A DNA stretch of 64,000 bases from Accumulibacter sp003538495 (GCF_029255145.1 NZ_JAPUVQ010000131.1:37135-101134); one strand, 5' to 3'; shown: positions 10,801 to 19,736, counted from the stretch's first letter. Notes: generated by a model not told the origin, from the sequence alone. Translations and numbers: made by a program.

Positions 10801-13800
10801 CCTGCTCGTAATGGCCGAGCAGGACGGGTTTGGTCAGGAAACGCAGGTCCATCGCCTTGACCGACACCTCGAGCCGGCGCTTCGCTCGCGCCGCGACCCG
10901 GCTGCGCGGCGAACCGCCGAGCAGGCCGCGGGCCACCGCCTCGCCACCGTCCAGGGTCGGAGGCCCGGCGTCGTACACCACCGGCCGAGCCTGTTCGCCG
11001 TCACGCACGCTCGGCGGGCTGCTCAGCAGGGCGCTGGTGGCGCCGCTACGCAGCAGCTCGGCAAGCGCCGGAAAGTACTCCCGGGTGGACGGCAGATCGC
11101 CATGCTTGGCCGGCAGGTAGTAGTAGCTGCCGACATTGTCGATGCGCCCGGAGGACCAGGTCACGGTGCCATCGCCCAGCGTCGTGCCGACCATCTTCAG
11201 GCGCCCGTTTTCCTCGCGAATGCCGCAGGGCGTATTGCGCGCCACGCCAAAGACGTAGGTCGTCTTCCCCTTGTACTCCTCGGGCAGCGCCGGGGTCGCC
11301 TCGCCGTCCTGTCGCCACAGCCAGTTCGCCGCGTCGAGCTGCTGCTGATCCGGCGTCGCCGACTTGCCGTTGCCGAACCAGAAATCGAAGACCTTGGGCT
11401 GATACGCCTTCCAGGTCTCGGCGAAGTCGAAACGCTGCCCCGGGTCGCCGCCGCCGGGCTGTCCCTGGAAGGTATCGACGAAACCGGGCTTGGGAAGAAG
11501 TTGCAGCGCGCCGCGAAAACCCGAAACGATCTGCAGCACTTCCTGCATGTCGTGAGTGACATCGAGACGAACCAGCGAACGCAGCGTGTCGCCCTTGCCG
11601 AGCAGGTTTTCGACCATCGAGTAGGCGCCCTGGTTGGGCGTCCCGAGCATCACCAGGCGCGCTCCGTCACGCGCCATCAGCTGGTCGACCACCGCCCGCC
11701 GCTTGTGGATGCAGGCGCGAATGACCAGGCCGCCCATGCTGTGGGCGAGCAGGCGCACCGGCTGGGTGGTTTCGCTCAGCAGACCCTCAAGGAAATCGGC
11801 ACAGCGCTCGGCCAGCACGTCGAGTGGCTGCCGCCAGTCATAGGCGAAGCGCTCGACCCGGTGGCTGGTCGACAGGTACTTGCAGATGTCGCTGTAGAAC
11901 ATGTCGAACAGCTTCTCGGCTTCGATGCCGGATTTCTCCCAGGCGATCTTGCCGAGGCCGCCGGAGGCGATGTCGAGCGGGTCGAACCAGACCCGATCCT
12001 TGCCGCCGACCGCCAGATGCGAACCCATCACACCGGGCAGCACGACGACCACCGGCAGGTTCGCCGTCCTGTCGTCCGCGCCGCGCGAAACGCCGGCCAC
12101 CTGCTCGTCGCCGGTGGCCGCTTCAAGGTCCTCGAAGCGGCCGGGCAAGGGCTGAAAAGCCGTCAGCGGCAGGACCTCCCTGGCCACCAGCCAGTCGCGC
12201 AGAGCGCCACGGGTGTCGATGTTGCTGAAATAGCGGAAATGCGAAACGTCGGCACCACGGTCGAACAGCGTCCGCGCCCCGGCCTGCGACGCAATGCCGC
12301 CGAACATCGACGCCGTATCGACGACCAGGTCGTTGTCCACGTTGTCGAACAGCAGAAAATCGGTCAGCAGCACGCCCAGCCGCTTGAGCAGGTTGCCGCC
12401 TTCGATGTCGCCAGCGATCACCGCCATTTCAATTCCGGCGCGCACCGGCGCATCGCGCAGCAGGCGGGCCATCGGCGAGTCGGGGAGCATCGCTTCGATG
12501 CCCGGCACCAGGTGGGCGTTGGTGCGATTGCGCGCGATTTCCAGCACCACCCGCTTGAAGGCCGAGTAGAACGGACTGCCGAAGAAGAAGGGCACCTGCC
12601 CGATCAGTGTCAGCACGCCGGAGAGAAAGAGGTCCAGGTTGCCGCTCGCCAGCCGCGTCCCCTGCGCCGGGCTGGCTACCCGTACGTAACGCCGCACCTG
12701 CAGCTTCTTGGCCGCCAGCTCGCCGGCCAGCTGGCGCAACTGCTCGCGCTGCTCGGCGTGGGCGCTTTCGAGTTGCCCCCTGACGCCTTGCGCCTCGGCC
12801 GCGTCGGCGTCGCCAGTGCCGGGCAGGTCGGACCTGAACTGTTCGATCAGCCGGTCATTCACCTTGTCGAGGCAGATCAGGTCGGCGACCAGACCACCAC
12901 GCGAGTGGGAGACCAGGCTGAGCTGCACGCCGGCAGGCAAGGCCGCGAGCAGCTGCAGCGCGTTCTCGATCGGGCTCTCCGAGAGCGTCCGATGCTCGAA
13001 GGCGTAGATCCCTCCCGCGTAATGCCGTTCGAGAACCTGCCAGACATCGCGCTGATCGAGCTGCAGGTCGCCAAAGCTGCCGAGGGTACTCGAAGCCGTG
13101 CCGTGAACAAAGACCAGCACCGGCAACTGCTGGTCGACCGCCCTCTGCAGTTCTCTCCTTGCCCGATCCAGTGCTTCCTTGTCGGACCCGCCGTCGCTCC
13201 TGCTGCGTCCGCTGTCCCAGCAGTAGAGGCCCGGCTGACGGTCGAGCCGCTTCTCGATCGCCCACATCAGCGCCTTGGTTCCCAGCCAGGTGACGCCGAG
13301 ATCGGACGCCTTGCCAACCCTGCCCCTGCTCAACTCGGCGTGTTTTTCCCTGGCCGCGTCGAGGATTGGATCGCCACTGGCGCCGAGCGTCAGGGCAAAG
13401 ACCCGGCTGACCAGGCCGCCGATCGCTTCGCCGACCACCCCCCGCGCGGCCGCCCCCTCGCTGCGCAGCCGATCGAACAGGATCTCGCCATGGCTGCCGA
13501 TCAGCTCGGGCCGACTTCTTTCCAGCGCCGCCTTGAGCTTGCCGGCGCTGGTGATCAGCACGCCACCGTCGGCCAGTTCGATGACCAGTACCTCGTCGCT
13601 CGCGGCCTGGTACTCCTGTGCCCTGGCGCCGGTCCCGCGGACGGCAGCGCCAACCTCGAAACTGACGCGGGTCTGCAGGAACCCTGGTGGCAGGAAAGGA
13701 TCGTCCGGCTCGCCGGCCGTACGCCGGGCCGGCTGCAGCAGCGCCGGCAATTGTCGCGTGTCGCTCTGGCGACCGGTCAGGCTGAGAGTGGTGGTTTCGG

Positions 13801-13804
13801 GCAT
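7832..13804 (-). CDS. Giant fusion: two alpha/beta-hydrolase domains plus CHAT protease domain
   Basis: Encodes about 1990 residues. The ATG at 13804 is preferred because GGAGG lies 5 bases upstream; ATGs at 13807 and 13816 are possible. Domains in order: an unassigned N-terminal region (1-220); a first alpha/beta-hydrolase with VLVFVHGT and nucleophile elbow SHSRGG (Ser301); a second, LCAT-like hydrolase starting VVVLPGVMGSHL with elbow AHSMGG (Ser689), MLGTPNQG and a candidate late His (KHGDLPS); an alpha/beta segment at ~980-1170 that loosely recalls the macro-like N-domain of M17 peptidases; a CHAT domain at ~1250-1590 with HISAHG (His1448) and LSCCHLG (Cys1491); and a helical, partly TPR-like tail. 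All three active sites look intact. CHAT is a caspase-clan protease fold. It is the last gene of a leftward set with a metacaspase and a kinase. The biological role is inferred only. Confidence 0.88.
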   Translation of the reverse strand: MPETTTLSLTGRQSDTRQLPALLQPARRTAGEPDDPFLPPGFLQTRVSFEVGAAVRGTGARAQEYQAASDEVLVIELADGGVLITSAGKLKAALERSRPELIGSHGEILFDRLRSEGAAARGVVGEAIGGLVSRVFALTLGASGDPILDAAREKHAELSRGRVGKASDLGVTWLGTKALMWAIEKRLDRQPGLYCWDSGRSRSDGGSDKEALDRARRELQRAVDQQLPVLVFVHGTASSTLGSFGDLQLDQRDVWQVLERHYAGGIYAFEHRTLSESPIENALQLLAALPAGVQLSLVSHSRGGLVADLICLDKVNDRLIEQFRSDLPGTGDADAAEAQGVRGQLESAHAEQREQLRQLAGELAAKKLQVRRYVRVASPAQGTRLASGNLDLFLSGVLTLIGQVPFFFGSPFYSAFKRVVLEIARNRTNAHLVPGIEAMLPDSPMARLLRDAPVRAGIEMAVIAGDIEGGNLLKRLGVLLTDFLLFDNVDNDLVVDTASMFGGIASQAGARTLFDRGADVSHFRYFSNIDTRGALRDWLVAREVLPLTAFQPLPGRFEDLEAATGDEQVAGVSRGADDRTANLPVVVVLPGVMGSHLAVGGKDRVWFDPLDIASGGLGKIAWEKSGIEAEKLFDMFYSDICKYLSTSHRVERFAYDWRQPLDVLAERCADFLEGLLSETTQPVRLLAHSMGGLVIRACIHKRRAVVDQLMARDGARLVMLGTPNQGAYSMVENLLGKGDTLRSLVRLDVTHDMQEVLQIVSGFRGALQLLPKPGFVDTFQGQPGGGDPGQRFDFAETWKAYQPKVFDFWFGNGKSATPDQQQLDAANWLWRQDGEATPALPEEYKGKTTYVFGVARNTPCGIREENGRLKMVGTTLGDGTVTWSSGRIDNVGSYYYLPAKHGDLPSTREYFPALAELLRSGATSALLSSPPSVRDGEQARPVVYDAGPPTLDGGEAVARGLLGGSPRSRVAARAKRRLEVSVKAMDLRFLTKPVLLGHYEQDSIAGAEALIDRELLAGDLGQRYNLGLYAGPRGAATVVLRAPTEQERRRGSLSGAVVTGLGAYDGNLSVADLTEAVRTGVLRYLLQVVDVLGKDTRELPLATLLLGYNSSANLTVAASVEALLRGVMEANSRFHETTRLDIRVSRLEIVELYQDTAITAAYALRQMPERLADLTRRYGVALICRPQLEEGQGLRRRLFDSGNPSYWPRLMVTDAATDHLSASGSSAARTAGGRPVAPRPRTAIAERLRFLYVGQRARAESVVQQRQPGLVEMLLRQQIHCAVWQEDFGRVLFQLLVPHDFKDAARQLERIVLVVDDYTANLPWELMFADDQRAGGESLPLALRTPVVRQLAAGQFRRQVRQGLQRKAFVVGNPSVEGFVAAFPDPQRPNAINPPALPWAEREAYEVAGVLQGLGYQVVAEIGSDRRACDVLTRLYQQPYRVLHISAHGIFDQLHADERRRTGVVLSDGLLITAAEIEAMETVPELVFLSCCHLGKVDGAADDSGERTVRDGNRLAASIARELINIGVRCVVVAGWAVDDQGAMIFGKAFYQSLLLEGHAFGQAVYEARRAVWNANREDITWGAYQAYGDPGWLAEPRLPGGRRDQAGYAAPDELLDELASRRASLSRAKERQTQREIDAEVQSLERLLKERCPAEWQRLSAVQSALAALWADLGDYPRAHAAYVAAVQAEDGRGQVPIRDIEQLANIEALMGEMAEAEPGGALIDSALARLRGLDTLVAAVADGDHGAARTVNAERCALRGSAAKRKASLFAREVLRKGKSRTEINQAAKEMKRALQESADFYGTGEGRPGEPDFRPYNALNRLALEALLLPPEGERQAAIDLARHAGRAASDAFERSASPWDAVMESEALLVERLLDRRLLADGDAGAAVFDELARAYRERLSHLSIKPRELDSVAAQVCLLSRFCDARQLASGDPGWQRAADRLIALAEQIRPGACQRLDRPLREPADEATAAGPVGPGRRRATRKS

Positions 13805-13951
13805 CATCGCCTCCATCGGGTTCTATTCGTCAGCGCCAGGAGCTGCGCGCAGTCTCGCCAGACCATCGCCGCGATCAGGGACCGCAGGCCGCCCCCGAGA
13901 ATGCGGCAGGGCGGCCGTCGGCTGGTGCCTGGCCGCGCCGACCTCGCCACT

Positions 13952-14794
13952 TCAGGTGAAGATCTGCCGCTTGCGGGCGTCGGCGCTGCCGAAGATCTGC
14001 GGGCTCTGCGGATACGACGCCGACGGCAGCGACCCCGGGTTGATCGCCGCGTGCCACTGCGCGTAGGTGGCGGTGGCCGGCAGCGTCTTCAGCGCCTTGA
14101 GCGCGTAATAGGTGAACGCGCCGCAAGGACGGCCACCAATCCTGGCGTCGTAGCTGAAGTTGTTCGGCCCTTCCTTGCAGCCCGCCAGCAGCAGATCGCC
14201 CATCATCCGCGACAGTGCGCCGGCGAAAGGCGAGACGCCCGAAATGACCGGCACCGTGGTCAGCGGCTGGCCGCTGATTCCCTGCGGCAACTTGTCCGCC
14301 GGCAGCCAGTTGCCCATCGGCATGAAGCGCGGGCGCGGCGCGTCGTCGGCGTCGGGATCCGGTGCGGCGGCCCGGGTCACCGTACCCGAGTGGCAACTGT
14401 CCGAAATCAGCAGCAGCCGCACCCCGGCCTTGCGCGCGCTGAACAGCGTATTGATCTCGTCGTCGACCAGCGCCCCGCCGCCGGTCTGCAGGTCGTACGG
14501 GCAGAGCGCTTCGTCAAGGCCATCGACCTCGTCACCGTTGGTGTCCGGGACGTAGGTGCCGTGCCCCGAGTAGGTGATCACCACCACGTCGCCACTCACC
14601 GCGCCGCCGATCAGCGACTGGATGGCGTTGACCATCGCCGCCTTGGTCGCCTGGCTGTCGAGCAGCTTGCTGACCGCAAACCCGCGCGCCGCCAGCTCGG
14701 CCGCCCAGTCGTTGGCGTCATTCACGCAACCGCTGAGATCCATGTGCGTGCCCGGATAATTGTTGATACCCATGCAAAGTGCGCGTTTGCTCAT
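13952..14794 (-). CDS. Metacaspase-like cysteine protease (peptidase C14 family)
   Basis: Encodes 280 residues that are almost entirely a caspase-fold catalytic domain. The start MSKRALCMGINNYPG is typical, the catalytic His78 is in YSGHGT and the catalytic Cys134 in ISDSCHSG. The loop NGDEVDGLDEALCPYD between them is characteristic of metacaspase-like C14 enzymes, which usually cleave after Arg or Lys. No signal peptide or membrane segment is seen, so it should be cytoplasmic, and no added sensor domain is present, so regulation must come from partners. The start is supported by AGGAGG 6 bases upstream. It lies 135 bp after the PAS kinase gene and 147 bp before the CHAT-hydrolase gene, all leftward. 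It may act on, or be activated by, its neighbours; that is inference. Confidence 0.93.
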   Translation of the reverse strand: MSKRALCMGINNYPGTHMDLSGCVNDANDWAAELAARGFAVSKLLDSQATKAAMVNAIQSLIGGAVSGDVVVITYSGHGTYVPDTNGDEVDGLDEALCPYDLQTGGGALVDDEINTLFSARKAGVRLLLISDSCHSGTVTRAAAPDPDADDAPRPRFMPMGNWLPADKLPQGISGQPLTTVPVISGVSPFAGALSRMMGDLLLAGCKEGPNNFSYDARIGGRPCGAFTYYALKALKTLPATATYAQWHAAINPGSLPSASYPQSPQIFGSADARKRQIFT

Positions 14795-14931
14795 GTCTGC
14801 CTCCTGTCGATCGATGATTTATTGCGGATTGCCGATTGCGGTCCTAAGTCTAGCAAGCGGGGACTGAATAACAAACCGGTCGCGCAGCCATCCTTCCTCG
14901 CGGCGCCTCGCTGCCCCGAACTGCTCGGCGC

Positions 14932-16617
14932 CTACCCGTCTGCCGCCAAAACTTCGTCGGGCACGCCGCCCACCGGCAGCCAGACACGAAATCGCGTGCC
15001 CTGACCGGGGACGCTGGCGAGATCGATTCGCCCGCCGTGCTTGGCGACGATCCCGTAGGACACCGAAAGGCCGAGCCCGGTACCCTTGCCGACCGGCTTG
15101 GTAGTAAAGAACGGTTCGAAAACGCGCTTCTTCACCGTTTCGCTCATCCCCTGGCCGTTGTCCTCGATCTCGAACCACACCCAGTCCCCCTCGACGCGGC
15201 TGCGCAGGTGGATGACGCCGGCACTGTCGATCGCCTGCGCCGCGTTGACCAGCAGGTTCATGACCACCTGATTGACCTGCGGTGCGTTGCACAGCACCTC
15301 GGGCAGCGGGCCGAGGTCACGCTCGACCTTCGCCTTGTACTTGATTTCGTTGTTCACCACGTTGAGCGTGCTCTCGATGCAGGCGTTGAGGTCGACGTGT
15401 TTCCACTCGCCCGAATCGACGTGCGAGAAGTCCTTGAGGTCCTGGACGATCCGGCGGACGCGTTTGATCCCGTCGGCCGATTCGTCGAGCAGGTCGATCG
15501 TGTCCTGGCGCAGGAAATCGAGATCGACACCGCTGCGAACCGCGTCCAGCTCGGCTTGCGCCGCCGCCGGCAAGGACACCCGCCCGAGAGCGGCCTGGTA
15601 GGCATCGACCAGCTGGAACAGGCTGCCGACGTAATCGGCGAGTGTGCGCATGTTCGAACTGACGAAACCAACCGGGTTGTTGATCTCGTGCGCGACGCCC
15701 GCCGCCAGTTGCCCGATCGACGCCAGCTTTTCCGATTGCAGGAGCTGGTTCTGCGCCTCCTCGAGGCGGCGGTTGGTCTCTTGCAGGGTCAGCAGGTTGG
15801 CGTGCAGGGCTTCCTCGGCCCGCTTGAACGCCGAGCGATCCTCGATCAGCCAGATCGTTCCCTTGGCGGGATCAGCCGGGTCGATGACGTAAGCGATCAG
15901 ATTGGCCCAGATCGGGCTGCCGTCGGCACGCTGCATATACAACTCGTGCTGGAACGGCTGGCCGGTCGATAGCAGCGGAAACGCCAACCGGCCGACCTCC
16001 GCGTACTCCGCGTCGCTGCGGTAGAGCGCTCGCCCGGCAAGGCCGATGGCGGTGTCGCCGGGATAGCCGAACAGCGCGGCGAAGCTCGCGTTGTAACGGA
16101 TGATCCGGCGGTCGCGGGTGAAAATGATCGCCACCGAAGCGTTGTCCATGATCGACCGCATTTCGGCCATCGTCACCCGATGCGCCTCGGCGCTCAGCCT
16201 CACTTCGGTGACATCTTCAAGAACCCAGACGGTGCCGGCTTCGGTACGCCGCGGATCGACCGCCCGCCCATAGACATGACACCAGATCAGCGAGCCGTCC
16301 CGGCGCTGGTACTGCCAGTCGGACTGAAACGCCTGGCCGGCGGCCAGCAATGGTCCGGCCAGGCGTCCGAGTTCCGCGTAGTTCTCGGCGGAGGGGTAGG
16401 TCGCGATCCCCGGCAGCCCCTCGAGTTCCTCCGGCCGGTAGCCGAGGATCATCGCCGCACGTTCGTTGCAGCGGTAGATCACGCGATCGCGGGTATAGAC
16501 GATCCCGACCGCGGCGTTGTCGAAGATCGCCCGATACTCGAGCAACTGGGCTGCAACGCCGGCGTCGGCCGCAGCGGTCGTTTGGGCGGTCTGGGTGGTC
16601 CGGGTCGATTGGGGCAT
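14932..16617 (-). CDS. PAS-PAS histidine kinase
   Basis: Encodes 561 residues with no membrane segment. Two PAS domains (AIFDNAAVGIVYTRDRVIYRCNERA-type at ~25-145 and a second at ~155-275) precede a coiled coil (RRLEEAQNQLLQSEKLASIGQ) and a kinase core: H-box GVAHEINNPVGF, N-box NLLVNAAQAI, G1 EDNGQG and G2 GTGLGLS. The start at 16617 is chosen because GGAG lies 6 bases before it; an in-frame ATG at 16623 sits directly on that ribosome site. No receiver domain is present. It is leftward with the metacaspase gene and divergent from the second CHAT gene, so it is placed to respond to the same conditions. The ligand of the PAS domains is unknown. Confidence 0.9.
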   Translation of the reverse strand: MPQSTRTTQTAQTTAAADAGVAAQLLEYRAIFDNAAVGIVYTRDRVIYRCNERAAMILGYRPEELEGLPGIATYPSAENYAELGRLAGPLLAAGQAFQSDWQYQRRDGSLIWCHVYGRAVDPRRTEAGTVWVLEDVTEVRLSAEAHRVTMAEMRSIMDNASVAIIFTRDRRIIRYNASFAALFGYPGDTAIGLAGRALYRSDAEYAEVGRLAFPLLSTGQPFQHELYMQRADGSPIWANLIAYVIDPADPAKGTIWLIEDRSAFKRAEEALHANLLTLQETNRRLEEAQNQLLQSEKLASIGQLAAGVAHEINNPVGFVSSNMRTLADYVGSLFQLVDAYQAALGRVSLPAAAQAELDAVRSGVDLDFLRQDTIDLLDESADGIKRVRRIVQDLKDFSHVDSGEWKHVDLNACIESTLNVVNNEIKYKAKVERDLGPLPEVLCNAPQVNQVVMNLLVNAAQAIDSAGVIHLRSRVEGDWVWFEIEDNGQGMSETVKKRVFEPFFTTKPVGKGTGLGLSVSYGIVAKHGGRIDLASVPGQGTRFRVWLPVGGVPDEVLAADG

Positions 16618-16938
16618 GTTCATCTCCGATCGGCCGCCAGGCCGACAACATGGGCATCGCGGCTCAATCATGCGCCCCGAGCACGCCCAGAGCAACCGTT
16701 TCGCATCGACCCCGCGCGTGCGGCCGATCGGGTCGGTGTCGGAGCAGCCGCCGCCAGACGACACACGCGTTTGACCGCGCTTGCCGGGAGCGCCGATACT
16801 CTCTGCATGCGCCACCGGATCTCCTATCCTTCAGTCGGTAGCGGCACGCCGCGGCACCGCCGAGGCAGCCCCGCGAACGCCGCTTCGCCGCCGGTCGACG
16901 GATCGCGGACGGCGGCGCGCATCACCGGGGGGACCCCG
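16618..16938. other. Divergent promoter region inside the protease island
   Basis: 321 bp separate the leftward PAS kinase from the rightward CHAT-MBL pair. No ORF here looks coding. It must contain promoters in both directions, but no clear sigma-70 boxes or long inverted repeat stood out by eye. Confidence 0.4.
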
Positions 16939-17001
16939 ATGAATCCTGATCCGCACGCGCGCAGTGGTCCGCCGGGCCGTGCATCGAGCTGCCGACCGTG
17001 A
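16939..17001 (+). CDS. Possible 20-residue leader peptide overlapping the CHAT gene start
   Basis: An ATG at 16939 preceded by GGGGGGA at a good distance opens a 20-codon frame. Its TGA (16999-17001) overlaps the GTG start of the CHAT gene as GTGA. The GTG itself has only a weak ribosome site, so translation may depend on coupling from this short frame. The peptide (MNPDPHARSG..., rich in Pro, Arg and Ser) resembles nothing I know. Chance overlap is quite possible in GC-rich DNA. Confidence 0.25.
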   Translation: MNPDPHARSGPPGRASSCRP

Positions 17002-19736
17002 CCGATCGCCAGCATCTCGCCAGCTGGAGTCTGGACCTTGACCGGGCGCGCTTTGCGCAGGCGCTGGCGGCGCTCGGCGCCCTGCTCGCCGCCGGCTGGC
17101 GCCCGGCGCCGGGCAGCGGCAGCCGATCGGCTCCCGCGCCCTCGCCCGCGTTCGCGGTCGCGGCAACGATCAGCGCCGCCCTGCTGGCGGCGCGCCGGGA
17201 GGACGGGCGCCTCGCCTGGCAGGCGCCCGGCGCGCGCACGCCCGGCGGGCTGCCCGCCGCCTCGGTGCTGGCCGACGCCTGGTCGGCGTTGCTCGGCGAA
17301 GCCTCCGGCAACCTGCGCATCGCGGTACGCAGTCGCTCGCGGCGCTGGCGGACGCTGCTGCCCTGGTTGCAGGCCTTGCAGGAACCGGCGGTCGGCGCCA
17401 GCAGCGTCTTTGTCGCCGACGCCTTCGCCGGCGACGGGCGAATCGATTGGCAACTGCCGCTGCAACTCGGCGTTCTACCCGATGATCCCCTTGCCGAGGC
17501 CTTTTCACGGTTTCAGCCGGCACCGCCGGAATCCTCGGAACCGTCGCGGTATCGCTTCGGCGTCGCCGGCCGCAGCCGTCCGCGCCTGGAAATCCTGGTG
17601 TTCAGCGGCTCGCTGCGGCAGACCGCGAGCCGCCTGTTGAGCCGGCGTTCGCCGAGCCACGCCGCGCTGGTGCTGCTGTTGGGCGGTCTGGACGCCGACG
17701 GCGACGCGCTCGAACCGCTGCTGCGCATCGTCGCCGACGAGTTGTCGGCCGAGGGCGTGGTTTGCGTCACGCCGGTCAGGAATTCGGGCGGCGATGGCCA
17801 TCATGGCGACCATTGGAGTATCGCCGCCATGCGCCGCCTGGCCGACGAACTCACGCACCGCCGCCCGCTGGACTGCGCCCTGGCCGAGGTCTTCGGTACC
17901 ACCGTAACGGCTTTCCTGGGCGGCGACCTGCTGCGCCTGAGCCGCCTGTCGCAAGCGGCCGACGCGCCAGCCAGCAGCAGGCGCTCGCTCCCCGAGCAGG
18001 CCGCGCCAGCAGCGCGCCCGTGCCAGCCCGGGGCCAAACCAGGGGCCGCCGAGTCGCGCTTCATCCAGCACGGCTTCTGGCGCCGGCACGACGGGCGACT
18101 GGTCGAGGAGCGGCAACGGCTGCTGCTCGGCGTGCCGGTGCTGCTGCGGCTGCGGATCGGCCCGCCGGACGCCCGATGGCAGTCGGCACCGGCGCCGTTT
18201 CCGGCGCATGAACTACCGCGCCAGCAGCGGCGGCATCGGCTGCAGGTGGTCTTTCACGAACCGGCGCAACTTGACCGGCCGCTGCTCGGCGAGCTGTTGC
18301 TGCCGCGAAGCGGGCCCAGCAGCGTCGCCGAGCTGGTATTCACGCCGCGCGCGGGCGGCGATTTCGCCGGGCGGATCAGCGTCCTGCACCGCGGCCGGGT
18401 GCTGCAGACGGTACTGATCCACACCCGCGTCGCCGAACCCGGCGAAACCGTCGATGCGCAACAGACGATCAGCCAAAGCCTCGAAGCGTGCGTTCGCCGG
18501 AACTGGGGCGAGCTCGGGTCGCGGCGGCGCTTTGACGCCTCGTTCATCCTCAACCACAGCCATGACCAGCGGCCGCTGCTCACCGGCATCGCCGGCAAGC
18601 GCGCCTGGGCCAAGGACCTCAGCGGCATCGACGAGCCGATCGCCAGCATCAATCAGCTGCTCTCCAACGTCGCGCACAGCGTCGCCGACTACAGCGGCGG
18701 ACTGACCGAAGGCGACAACCTGAAGCTGTTCATCGAGCTCGCGCGCCTCGGCGCCGACCTCTACTCGAGCCTGGTGATCGACAACCTGCAGCCCTTGCAG
18801 CGCGAAGGGATGGACGTCGACCAGGAGACCCACATCCAGATCGTCAGCACCCGTGCCGACGCGGTGGTGCCCTTCGAGTTCATCTACCAGTACCAGCCGC
18901 CCGACGACGACCCGGGTGTCGGCTTCTGCCCGAAGGCGCTCAAGGCGCTCGAAGACGGCGCCTGCCCGGCCGGCTGCGCCGGCCTGCAGGACGCACGCCG
19001 GCACGTCTGTCCGATGGGTTTCTGGGGTCTGCGCAAGGTCATCGAACGGCACGTCTACAACCCGGCGGTCGAAGTCCCCGACCAGGCCGAGGTGATCGTC
19101 CAGGCCGAACCGGCCGGCGACCGCGTCCGCCTGCAGCTCGACCAGTCCGCGCTGGTGGCCTACAGCCAGGAAGTGCCGGCGGCCGCAGTCGACCCGCTGC
19201 TCGCTTCGCTGCGCAGCCAGCTGCACGGCGAGGTCGAGGTGGCGGCAAACTGGGAGCAGTGGAAACAGGCGGTCACCGGCAGGCAGCCGACGCTGCTGGT
19301 CGCTTTCCCGCACAACTCCGGAGAGCGGCAGGAGATCGCTCTGGAGGTCGGCGGCGTGGCCTTCAAGACGCTGCGTCTGCCACCCGAGTACGTCCACGTC
19401 GAGGGCGCTCCCTACCCCCTGCTGCTGCTGCTCGGCTGCGACACCGCCAGCACCGCGCAGCAGTACGCCAACCATATCCGCTACTTCAGGCAGGCCGGCG
19501 CGGCGGCGATCGTGTCGACCATTGCCACGGTCTTCGGTCCGCACGCGGTCAAGGTCGGCGAGAAACTGCTGCAGACGCTGCTGGCGATCCAGCGGCAATC
19601 GACGCTCGACGCGCAGGCCGACGCAGCGCCGTGCCTCGGCGAAGCGCTGCGCGAAGCCAAACGCCAGGCGCTGCGCGCCAGCCTGCCGATGGCCCTGTGC
19701 GTCGTCGCTTTCGGTGACGCCGACTGGCGGCTTTGA
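16998..19736 (+). CDS. CHAT-domain protease, cytoplasmic, with Cys cluster
   Basis: Encodes 912 residues from a GTG at 16998. The C-terminal CHAT domain has candidate catalytic His772 (AFPHNSG) and Cys814 (LLGCDTA), 42 residues apart, compared with 43 in the large fusion. It ends with the normal CHAT pattern FRQAGAAAIVSTIATVFG...LGEALREAKRQAL. Before it lie four cysteines (644, 656, 660, 671; CPKAL, CPAGC, VCPMGFWGLRKVIERH) that could bind metal. Residues ~195-300 (LVLLLGG...ADELSAEGVVCVTPVRN...PLDCALAEVFG) look like a second, degenerate CHAT-like half without a catalytic Cys; this is only by-eye similarity. The N-terminal ~100 residues and the stretch at 320-410 are low complexity (Ala/Pro/Arg). 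The stop is 13 bp before the MBL gene, so the two form one operon. Confidence 0.85.
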   Translation: MTDRQHLASWSLDLDRARFAQALAALGALLAAGWRPAPGSGSRSAPAPSPAFAVAATISAALLAARREDGRLAWQAPGARTPGGLPAASVLADAWSALLGEASGNLRIAVRSRSRRWRTLLPWLQALQEPAVGASSVFVADAFAGDGRIDWQLPLQLGVLPDDPLAEAFSRFQPAPPESSEPSRYRFGVAGRSRPRLEILVFSGSLRQTASRLLSRRSPSHAALVLLLGGLDADGDALEPLLRIVADELSAEGVVCVTPVRNSGGDGHHGDHWSIAAMRRLADELTHRRPLDCALAEVFGTTVTAFLGGDLLRLSRLSQAADAPASSRRSLPEQAAPAARPCQPGAKPGAAESRFIQHGFWRRHDGRLVEERQRLLLGVPVLLRLRIGPPDARWQSAPAPFPAHELPRQQRRHRLQVVFHEPAQLDRPLLGELLLPRSGPSSVAELVFTPRAGGDFAGRISVLHRGRVLQTVLIHTRVAEPGETVDAQQTISQSLEACVRRNWGELGSRRRFDASFILNHSHDQRPLLTGIAGKRAWAKDLSGIDEPIASINQLLSNVAHSVADYSGGLTEGDNLKLFIELARLGADLYSSLVIDNLQPLQREGMDVDQETHIQIVSTRADAVVPFEFIYQYQPPDDDPGVGFCPKALKALEDGACPAGCAGLQDARRHVCPMGFWGLRKVIERHVYNPAVEVPDQAEVIVQAEPAGDRVRLQLDQSALVAYSQEVPAAAVDPLLASLRSQLHGEVEVAANWEQWKQAVTGRQPTLLVAFPHNSGERQEIALEVGGVAFKTLRLPPEYVHVEGAPYPLLLLLGCDTASTAQQYANHIRYFRQAGAAAIVSTIATVFGPHAVKVGEKLLQTLLAIQRQSTLDAQADAAPCLGEALREAKRQALRASLPMALCVVAFGDADWRL

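Noticed and set aside
10148..15004. A 1618-codon open frame on the plus strand opposite the CHAT-lipase gene
   Set aside because: It lies antisense to three well-supported coding features with active-site motifs, has unnatural composition (many Arg, Gln, His) and no recognisable domain. It is a shadow frame caused by high GC.
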